Assembly (NCBI GenBank): GCA_021153285.1
Contig: JAGKTT010000069.1
Location: 1-7,054, forward strand
Origin: Bacteroidia bacterium
GTDB lineage: Bacteria; Bacteroidota; Bacteroidia; Bacteroidales; UBA932
Reading direction: 5' to 3'
Length of the DNA: 7,054 nucleotides
Shown here piece after piece: positions 1 through 4,349 of this stretch. The notes under the pieces are model-generated. The model was not told where the DNA came from and made no database searches. It worked only from the letters and a program-made list of their open reading frames with translations. Position 1 is the stretch's first letter. Every line of letters starts with the position of its first letter. A program made the position numbers and the translations under genes.

Positions 1-1428
1 TGCGACTTTCTGCTTCGTCTTTGCCGGTCTAACTGCCCGTTCACTTGCATTATTGTCATATGGGACATCAGGGTTGTCAAGGAAAGTGAAGATATAGTCC
101 TTTTTACCAGACAATCCCTTCTGCATACCAGTAAACTCCTTGTCATCAGTTCCAAGAGGTCCGTCAAGTAGTTCGTCCAGTCGTTTTTTCAACCCTTCAC
201 GGTCTATTTCGTCCCATGCTTTTTCTCTGCGTTGCTTCATTGCGTCTGTTATGAGATTGAGCATGTCCTTGGGCCATTGGTTTTCAGGTTGCAACTCTGT
301 CAGATAAACGAGATTACGCTGGAGATGTACGAGGCAAATCTGGTGGGTCTTGACATTCATGCTGAAGTAAGCTCCGTGCCTGTCCGTTACAAGTACTGTA
401 TCTGGGAGTCCATTGTCAAATGTATCCTCTATTGCTTTGTGACCACGTTTTGCATGTGCTTTGAAAAAAGACGCAGTCTCTGTCTGCCATACCCACAGCC
501 AATGCAAGACTCCCGCAATGTCTATACCCGTCTCATCTGCCCCAGCTACTGGAGACTTGCCTATCTTTGACTTGATTCTCTCGTAAAGTGCTCTTGCCCG
601 CTTGGTCATCCTTTGCACTATATTGTTGATCGTACCCTCACTCATGTCTATATGGAACATATCATTCATGAGCCTTTTGATACGCTGGTATGATACAGCG
701 TGCTCTTCACAAAGATATACAACCAGGGCCTGTACATTCGGGCCGTAGAATACGTCTCCGTTTACACCTTCCGGAAACTCGCTGCATACAGTATGCCCAC
801 AATTAGGGCAAACCTTCTCCAATATGGAGTACTGGGTTATGACTGGAGCCGGGAAGTTTATATCTATCATCTGGCGAGTCATCTTCTGAATACCCGAAAC
901 ATGTGACAAATCTTCACCGCAGTCCGGGCAGTTGTCCAATGGTACCTCTACATAAAAATCAGATCTCTCTTCCCTTTGCAAAGTACTTCCCTTATGTCCT
1001 GGCTGACCTCCTGACTTCTTGCCAGATGGCTCACGCAATGACTTTGTACGCTTCCTCTCCTCGGAGGCTGCAATATCTTCCTTAGACGGAGGTGTGTTGC
1101 TGTTGTGGCTATCTTTCTTTGGTTTCTCCAATTTGTCGAGACGAGCCTTAAGTGTGCAGATTTCCGCATTCTGTTTCTTGATTTTTGCAAGATCTTGTCT
1201 GTGTTGCGACTCAAGGTATCCATTACGCTTTTTCAACTCCTTATTCTCAATCTTTATCGGAGCTACTTCATCTTCGAGTTTTGTTAGTCTTCCAAGAATA
1301 TATCGCAATGCTTCATCAGCGTCAAGAATAACGTCAGGGTGTACGTTGTTTGTACAAGAATCCTTGCGACTCTTGGCATGTAACGCCCTGCTGGGAACTT
1401 TGCTATTTGCTGATTTCTTTGCCTTCAT
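1..1428 (-). CDS. IS66-family transposase (partial, runs off left edge)
   Basis: This is the DDE transposase of an IS66-type insertion sequence. Translating the minus strand from the ATG at 1428 gives 476 residues with no stop or frameshift up to the window edge. Visible parts, in order: a basic N-terminus; a charged, probably coiled-coil segment (about 45-105), as in the IS66 leucine-zipper domain; the NSNTPPSKE motif (109-117) and GGQPGHKG (140-147), both typical of the family; a zinc finger with C167/C170 and C207/C210; then the catalytic core with D298 (GADETG), D349 (VTDRHGAY), the HLQRNL motif with H368, and E463 (NNASERAVRP). IS66 transposases are usually a little over 500 residues, so only the short C-terminal domain should be missing. 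I chose this start because a promoter lies just upstream and the N-terminus is lysine-rich. The gene appears intact and potentially active. No tnpA or tnpB partner is visible upstream. Confidence 0.95.
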   Translation of the reverse strand, partial: MKAKKSANSKVPSRALHAKSRKDSCTNNVHPDVILDADEALRYILGRLTKLEDEVAPIKIENKELKKRNGYLESQHRQDLAKIKKQNAEICTLKARLDKLEKPKKDSHNSNTPPSKEDIAASEERKRTKSLREPSGKKSGGQPGHKGSTLQREERSDFYVEVPLDNCPDCGEDLSHVSGIQKMTRQMIDINFPAPVITQYSILEKVCPNCGHTVCSEFPEGVNGDVFYGPNVQALVVYLCEEHAVSYQRIKRLMNDMFHIDMSEGTINNIVQRMTKRARALYERIKSKIGKSPVAGADETGIDIAGVLHWLWVWQTETASFFKAHAKRGHKAIEDTFDNGLPDTVLVTDRHGAYFSMNVKTHQICLVHLQRNLVYLTELQPENQWPKDMLNLITDAMKQRREKAWDEIDREGLKKRLDELLDGPLGTDDKEFTGMQKGLSGKKDYIFTFLDNPDVPYDNNASERAVRPAKTKQKVA

Positions 1429-1436
1429 TTCACCTA

Positions 1437-1468
1437 CAAAGGTACAAAAAAAATTCCAAATATGCAAG
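1437..1468 (-). promoter_or_regulatory. Bacteroidota-type promoter of the transposase
   Basis: On the minus strand, CTTG (1468-1465) is followed by a 20-nt spacer and TACCTTTG (1444-1437). This matches the Bacteroidota housekeeping pattern TTTG-N19..21-TAnnTTTG with one mismatch in the upstream box. The downstream box ends only 8 nt before the transposase ATG, so transcription from here would give an mRNA with almost no leader. Confidence 0.6.
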
Positions 1469-1579
1469 TAAAATAATGTTTATTTTCTTGATATTCAATA
1501 GCTTTTATGAGCGTCAAATGCGAAGTGATAATTGAACGTTAAGCTGCTATCGTTTCGTCATAATATGAGTACGGCATAC

Positions 1580-1595
1580 CTACCTGAGTAGTTAC
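1580..1595 (-). repeat. Candidate terminal inverted repeat of the IS66 element
   Basis: Read on the minus strand this is GTAACTACTCAGGTAG. It starts with GTAA and lies about 150 bp upstream of the transposase start, a reasonable place for an IS66 end. The partner repeat is outside the window, so this rests on position and the GTAA start only. The bases GTAGTTACTAC (1588-1598) straddling the proposed junction also form a small palindrome, so the exact end could shift by a few bases. Confidence 0.4.
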
Positions 1596-1634
1596 TACTT
1601 TTTCCTGCACTTTTTCTGAAAAATATTTTTTGTT

Positions 1635-1830
1635 GTTTGTAATTCCACCATTCCACCTCTGTGTGATTATCGCTTTGATAGTCAGGCGATTGCGCTTGGT
1701 GGAATTACGGGTGGAATATGGGTGGAATTACATGAAGTTCCACCCATAATTCCACCATAATTCCACCTAATCTAACACTTTGATTATTAAATACATAACA
1801 CCTGTAAGGTGGAAGGGTGGAATTATAAAC
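1635..1830. repeat. Nested palindrome made of ten TTCCACC/GGTGGAA heptamers
   Basis: TTCCACC begins at 1643, 1651, 1738, 1750 and 1761. Its complement GGTGGAA begins at 1698, 1710, 1721, 1808 and 1816. The spacings mirror each other around a centre near 1732.5: 8 bp in both outer pairs, and 12 then 11 bp in both inner triplets. The outer arms 1635-1657 and 1808-1830 are complementary over 23 positions except one A/G mismatch and one G-T pair. The inner arms 1698-1727 and 1738-1767 pair almost completely. The roughly 40-nt stretches between outer and inner arms do not pair. The layout suggests a cooperative protein-binding array, a cruciform-forming region, or a structured transcript. No function is assigned. 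Confidence 0.9.
1698..1767. repeat. Inner long hairpin of the TTCCACC/GGTGGAA array
   Basis: Positions 1698-1727 pair with 1738-1767, giving about 28 base pairs interrupted only by one single-base bulge (A1749) and a small internal loop (C1708 G1709 against A1757). The loop is about 10 nt (1728-1737). Each arm carries three heptamers. No T-run follows on either strand, so it does not look like an intrinsic terminator. Confidence 0.85.
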
Positions 1831-1876
1831 TAAATAAAATATTTTCAGAGAATAATAGCTGGAAAGTTATGAATAA

Positions 1877-1954
1877 ATGTTAAAACAAGCCATTTTAACG
1901 CCCCAACTTGCTCCAGAAACCTTCTCCAACCGCTTCTTGGAGTGGCTTTTTTAG
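1877..1954 (+). CDS. Possible 25-residue small ORF (unrecognised)
   Basis: ATG at 1877 opens a 25-codon frame ending in TAG at 1952-1954. The peptide starts MLKQAILTPQ and ends FLEWLF. It reads as a plausible amphipathic peptide with no repetitive bias. A stop codon lies immediately upstream in frame (1874-1876), so it cannot be extended. There is no strong ribosome binding site and no recognised promoter. The same bases form two stem-loops, so the frame may be accidental. It could also be a short remnant of a larger gene. I do not recognise the sequence. Confidence 0.2.
   Translation: MLKQAILTPQLAPETFSNRFLEWLF
1879..1952 (+). terminator. Stem-loop region ending in a T-run (terminator-like)
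   Basis: Two alternative structures overlap. GTTAAAA (1879-1885) pairs with TTTTAAC (1893-1899) around a 7-nt loop. Alternatively AAGCCA (1887-1892) pairs with TGGCTT (1943-1948), enclosing CTCCAGAA (1911-1918) paired with TTC-T-TGGAG (1934-1942, one bulge). The second form ends directly in six T residues (1947-1952), like an intrinsic terminator or attenuator on the plus strand. The mutually exclusive use of AAGCCA is attenuator-like, but no plus-strand gene upstream needs termination. The reading is tentative. Confidence 0.35.
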
Positions 1955-2010
1955 TTACGGATTGTCAACTTGGATCTCAAGGCGAAGAACGAAACTTTTC
2001 TTCCTTCAAT

Positions 2011-2025
2011 GGGGTGGGAGGGTGG
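2011..2025 (+). other. G-rich tract (weak G-quadruplex potential)
   Basis: Runs of 4, 3, 3 and 2 G are separated by single T or A bases. This could form a two-layer quadruplex but lacks a fourth run of three. GGGTGG at its end also recurs inside the adjacent 22-nt repeats, so the tract may be a diverged repeat edge. Confidence 0.35.
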
Positions 2026-2030
2026 CTGTT

Positions 2031-2108
2031 GTAAAAGCTATGATATTGCAGTGTAAAAGCATAGTTATTGGGTGGTAAAAGCATAGTTATTGGGTGGTAA
2101 AAGCTATG
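2031..2108 (+). repeat. 22-nt tandem direct repeat array (about 3.5 copies)
   Basis: Units begin GTAAAAGC at 2031, 2053, 2075 and 2097, exactly 22 nt apart. The two central units (2053-2074 and 2075-2096) are identical and read GTAAAAGCATAG, then TTATTGGGTG. The first unit is diverged after its first 8 bases and the last is partial. The outer units carry CTATG where the inner ones carry CATAG, so the outer and inner copies form short inverted pairs. A period of 22 nt, two helical turns, is typical of iterons or operator arrays, but no replication or regulator gene is adjacent to support a role. Confidence 0.8.
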
Positions 2109-2210
2109 CATCAGGATTTGCCACAAAGCTGTGTGACTTTAACAGTGTCATTAGGTGCTTTTTTGTTTTGCTTATATCTAATCAATCGAGGAAAGAACTC
2201 TTGTAGAATA

Positions 2211-2266
2211 ATTTCAGCGACTATCTGTCTAATCCTAACTTGGACTGGACGGATAGTCGCTGAAAT
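2211..2266. repeat. Long inverted repeat with 19-bp arms
   Basis: The left arm ATTTCAGCGACTATCTGTC (2211-2229) pairs with the right arm GACGGATAGTCGCTGAAAT (2248-2266) across an 18-nt loop. The only non-Watson-Crick position would be a U-G pair in plus-strand RNA. No T-run follows on either strand, so it is not a standard terminator. It could be a palindromic repeat unit, a protein site or an RNA stability hairpin downstream of rlmD. Confidence 0.85.
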
Positions 2267-2293
2267 ATTAGTGATAGTATGTGTTCCTGTTCC

Positions 2294-2360
2294 ATACTTC
2301 GTCACGTAATAGTTGTTTGCACTTTGTCAAACAGCAGAAAGAAATCGACGGACGAAGTAT
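2294..2360. repeat. 10-bp inverted repeat downstream of rlmD with inner stem
   Basis: ATACTTCGTC (2294-2303) is exactly complementary to GACGAAGTAT (2351-2360). Inside it TGTTTG pairs with CAAACA (about 2315-2333). A run of six T lies about ten bases past the right arm on the plus strand. Its location just after the rlmD stop suggests a 3'-end structure, but on the rlmD strand no T-run follows, so a terminator call is not justified. Confidence 0.5.
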
Positions 2361-2391
2361 TGTCCTATGTTTTTTGCATTCAACTAATATT

Positions 2392-3831
2392 CTATTTGCG
2401 AGCTGAAAGCAATACAACATTCTCCACATGAGGAGTATGAGGGAACATATCTACAGGCTGAACAGCCTCTACCTTGTAATCGCAATCTAATAGTTGCAAG
2501 TCACGAGCTTGAGTAGCAGGATTGCAACTCACATAGACTATACGCTTTGGATGCGCACGAAGAATGGTATTAACCACATCCTGATGCATTCCTGCGCGTG
2601 GAGGGTCGGTTATTATCACGTCAGGCTGACCATGCTCTGCAATAAAATCATCTGTAAGAATATCCTTCATATCGCCAGCATAGAAGTCCGTATTGTCAAT
2701 TTCATTTACCTGAGAATTGATTTTAGCATCTTCGATGGCTTCTGGAACATACTCTATACCTACGACTTTGCTCGCCTGACGAGCTACGAAATTGGCAATG
2801 GTACCAGTGCCAGTATAAAGGTCGTAAACAACTTCTGCCCCTGTTAGTCCTGCAAACTTGCGAGCTACACTATAAAGATGATAAGCCTGCTCCGTATTCG
2901 TCTGATAGAATGACTTTGGTCCTACCTTAAACTTCAAGTCTTCCATCAACAGGAATATGTGATCATTCCCCTTGAAAAGATGAATTTCCTGATCGCCAAT
3001 CGTGTCATTGCATTTCTGATTGTCGAGCCACATGAGTGAAGTAATCTGAGGAAATTTATCCGCAACAAACTGCAGAAGATCCATAGCCTGGCTTTTGCTC
3101 TCTGCAAGTGCCTCTCCTGATGTGTGGTCAAAATGATACTGGAGTATAACCATCCATTCACCAGAATTGCTACACCTTATTATTATATCACGCAAAAGTC
3201 CTACTTGCTGACGAAGATCAAAGAATGACAAGTTGTGCTCATACGCATAGTCACGTATCGAATTACGGATGTCATTATGCAAATCATCCATGAGCCAGCA
3301 TTTCTCGATAGGATATATCTTGTCGAAAGCACCAGTGATGTGAAAACCTATACCATTCATCTGGTCATACTTTGTTCCTGCAGCCACCTCTTCTCTGGTC
3401 AGCCAGCGCTTATTGCAACATCCGTAGTCGAGCTTGTTACGATACTCCTTTGTCTTCACAGAACCAAGTATAGGCATAAACTCCGGCAACTCTATTTTGC
3501 CAATACGATGAAGCTGATCGTACACCTGTTTCTGCTTGGCGCGTATCTGCTCTTCATAAGGGAGGTTTTGCCATTTGCAGCCTCCGCAAATGCCAAAGTG
3601 CTCGCAAAAAGGCGTAGCTCTCACATCGCTATATTTATGAAATTTCACCACCTCAGCTTCGGCATAAGAATGCTTTTTCCTGCGAATCTGCAAATCCACA
3701 ACGTCACCAGGAACGCAGAAAGGCACGAAAATCACGAGATCATTTATTCTGACGAGACTCTTGCCTTCTGCGGCAATGTCTGTAATCGTCACGTTTTCAA
3801 GAAGTGGTAATGGTTTCTTCTTTCTTGACAT
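2392..3831 (-). CDS. rlmD: 23S rRNA (uracil-C5)-methyltransferase, RlmD/TrmA family
   Basis: An S-adenosylmethionine-dependent enzyme that methylates C5 of a uridine in RNA, most likely 23S rRNA; it is cytoplasmic. The 479 residues show an N-terminal TRAM-like RNA-binding region (about 8-65), then an iron-sulfur cluster site with C76, C82 and C85 (CEHFGICGGC) and probably C178. The C-terminal methyltransferase domain has FYQTN (308-312), the SAM-binding YDLYTGTGT (336-344), IEYVPEAI (359-366), DPPRAG (409-414), the nucleophile C436 in SCNPATQARD, and the catalytic E470 in HTPHVEN. It is somewhat longer than E. coli RlmD (433 residues). The start has an A-rich upstream region and no Shine-Dalgarno. 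It is a single gene, divergent from ppdK. Family membership is certain. The exact target (U1939, U747 or tRNA U54) cannot be read from the sequence, and Bacteroidota carry related paralogues. Confidence 0.93.
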   Translation of the reverse strand: MSRKKKPLPLLENVTITDIAAEGKSLVRINDLVIFVPFCVPGDVVDLQIRRKKHSYAEAEVVKFHKYSDVRATPFCEHFGICGGCKWQNLPYEEQIRAKQKQVYDQLHRIGKIELPEFMPILGSVKTKEYRNKLDYGCCNKRWLTREEVAAGTKYDQMNGIGFHITGAFDKIYPIEKCWLMDDLHNDIRNSIRDYAYEHNLSFFDLRQQVGLLRDIIIRCSNSGEWMVILQYHFDHTSGEALAESKSQAMDLLQFVADKFPQITSLMWLDNQKCNDTIGDQEIHLFKGNDHIFLLMEDLKFKVGPKSFYQTNTEQAYHLYSVARKFAGLTGAEVVYDLYTGTGTIANFVARQASKVVGIEYVPEAIEDAKINSQVNEIDNTDFYAGDMKDILTDDFIAEHGQPDVIITDPPRAGMHQDVVNTILRAHPKRIVYVSCNPATQARDLQLLDCDYKVEAVQPVDMFPHTPHVENVVLLSARK

Positions 3832-4019
3832 CTTATTTCTATTTGTTGTTATTTGTATGAAAAAAGCAAATTGACAATGGAGGACAGATTATGATTCCTA
3901 TTCCACGAGATGGTATTAGAAATCTATTGATGAGGGCAAAAAGAAGGTTTAACCACACAGTTCACCATATATCTCCAATTCCTTTTTTATGACATATTTT
4001 GAAAAATCCGAATTTGGGA

Positions 4020-4053
4020 CAAAGTTACACATTTTTTTTGTAAAAAACGCAAA
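4020..4053 (-). promoter_or_regulatory. Likely promoter of rlmD
   Basis: On the minus strand TTTG (4053-4050) is followed by 22 nt and then TAACTTTG (4027-4020), an exact match to TAnnTTTG. The spacer is one or two bases longer than the usual 19-21. Transcription would start near 4013, giving a leader of about 180 nt before the rlmD ATG. Confidence 0.5.
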
Positions 4054-4107
4054 CTAAGGTAAAAATCGTCCAAATACGCATAAATAACACAAAAAGCACA
4101 ATGATAA

Positions 4108-4139
4108 TTTGGAATGAAAAGAAAAAAAAATTAACTTTG
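4108..4139 (+). promoter_or_regulatory. Promoter of ppdK
   Basis: TTTG (4108-4111), a 20-nt A-rich spacer, and TAACTTTG (4132-4139) match the Bacteroidota consensus exactly in both boxes and in spacing. Transcription should start near 4145, leaving a leader of about 200 nt before the ppdK ATG at 4350. The A-tract in the spacer may bend the DNA and strengthen the promoter. Confidence 0.75.
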
Positions 4140-4183
4140 TACCCAGTTAATAAAAAGGCTGGCCCTAAACAAAAGCTTTCACA

Positions 4184-4243
4184 ATGTCAATCTATTATTT
4201 TAAACCGTATCTTGACGAAGGTACATACAGAATGAATCATTGA
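4184..4243 (+). CDS. Possible leader peptide / upstream ORF of ppdK (19 aa)
   Basis: Within the ppdK leader, about 40 nt after the predicted transcription start, ATG at 4184 opens a frame encoding MSIYYFKPYLDEGTYRMNH and ending in TGA at 4241-4243. It contains four tyrosines in 19 residues. A second, 9-codon frame (4274-4303) follows in the same leader. Short frames arise easily by chance in A/T-rich DNA, and no clear ribosome binding site precedes it. Its position fits a translated leader that could influence ppdK expression. Confidence 0.25.
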   Translation: MSIYYFKPYLDEGTYRMNH

Positions 4244-4261
4244 CCATAAAAGCATATACAG

Positions 4262-4301
4262 AGCCAATCTAAAATGTATAATGAATTAAAAAAAATTGGC
4301 T
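4262..4301 (+). repeat. Inverted repeat in the ppdK leader
   Basis: AGCCAAT (4262-4268) is exactly complementary to ATTGGCT (4295-4301) with a 26-nt loop, just after the 19-codon leader ORF and about 50 nt before the ppdK start. The loop is A/T-rich and contains the start of a 9-codon frame. It could form a weak stem in the leader mRNA; its role is unknown. Confidence 0.35.
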
Positions 4302-4349
4302 AATATAATAGGTATTAACGTCAAAACTATACACAACTAAATAGAAAAG

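Larger units (their letters stand above)
1..1595 (-). mobile_element. IS66-family insertion sequence, single-gene (ISBst12-like) type, left part outside window
   Basis: The element is defined by the IS66 transposase and by a possible terminus on its transposase-proximal side. No ORFs resembling tnpA or tnpB occur between the transposase start (1428) and the proposed end, which fits the IS66 subgroup that carries only the transposase gene. The right boundary at 1595 is tentative. It was chosen because the minus strand there begins GTAA, as IS66-family ends commonly do. The opposite end, and the 8-bp target duplication expected for the family, lie outside the window and cannot be checked. The element probably extends one to two hundred bases to the left. 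Confidence 0.7.
1596..2391. other. Gene-free, repeat-rich region between the IS66 element and rlmD
   Basis: About 800 bp with no ORF I can assign to a family. It contains, in order: an A/T palindrome (AAAAATATTTTT, 1619-1630), the TTCCACC/GGTGGAA nested palindrome, a stem-loop region with a 25-codon ORF, a G-rich tract, a 22-nt tandem repeat, and two separate inverted repeats. Such a density of dyads and direct repeats is unusual for a simple spacer. It suggests a protein-binding or replication/regulatory region, or the remains of a mobile element; this is inference. Confidence 0.7.
3832..4349. other. Divergent intergenic region between rlmD and ppdK
   Basis: This 518-bp A/T-rich spacer holds two outward-facing Bacteroidota promoters (4053-4020 leftward, 4108-4139 rightward) about 54 bp apart. 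It leaves untranslated leaders of roughly 180 nt before rlmD and 200 nt before ppdK. No terminator or RNA family is recognised. A 14-codon frame with a GGAG sequence just upstream occurs in the leftward leader (3968-3924), and a 19-codon one in the rightward leader. Confidence 0.7.

Noticed and set aside
948..1223. 91-codon minus-strand ORF and several plus-strand ORFs within 232-1535
   Set aside because: They lie inside the IS66 transposase or its upstream DNA, mostly in other frames, and have low-complexity translations. The transposase frame has all family motifs.
1635..1830. CRISPR array
   Set aside because: The repeats are only 7 bp, occur in both orientations, and have unequal 1- to 40-nt spacers. 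This is not CRISPR architecture, and no cas gene is present.
2011..2025. Stable three-layer G-quadruplex
   Set aside because: Only three runs of three or more G are present; the fourth is GG, so at most a weak two-layer form is possible.
2211..2266. Integron attC site
   Set aside because: The hairpin is of suitable size, but I could not find the paired RYYYAAC/GTTRRRY core sites at its ends, the arms pair almost perfectly without the unpaired bases typical of attC, and no integrase or cassette is nearby.
2094..2309. 71-codon plus-strand ORF starting at GTG with hydrophobic segments
   Set aside because: It begins inside the 22-nt repeats and reads straight through the long palindrome, and the opposite strand is also open over the same span (2305-2111). 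The hydrophobic character follows from T-rich codons. There is no promoter or ribosome binding site, and no family is recognised.
3235..3810. 191-codon plus-strand ORF opposite rlmD
   Set aside because: It is an antisense shadow of the rlmD frame, which has conserved motifs along its whole length.
3924..3968. 14-codon minus-strand ORF in the rlmD leader with GGAG upstream
   Set aside because: It is too short to support alone, and Shine-Dalgarno sequences are weak predictors in Bacteroidota. It is noted only as a possible leader peptide.
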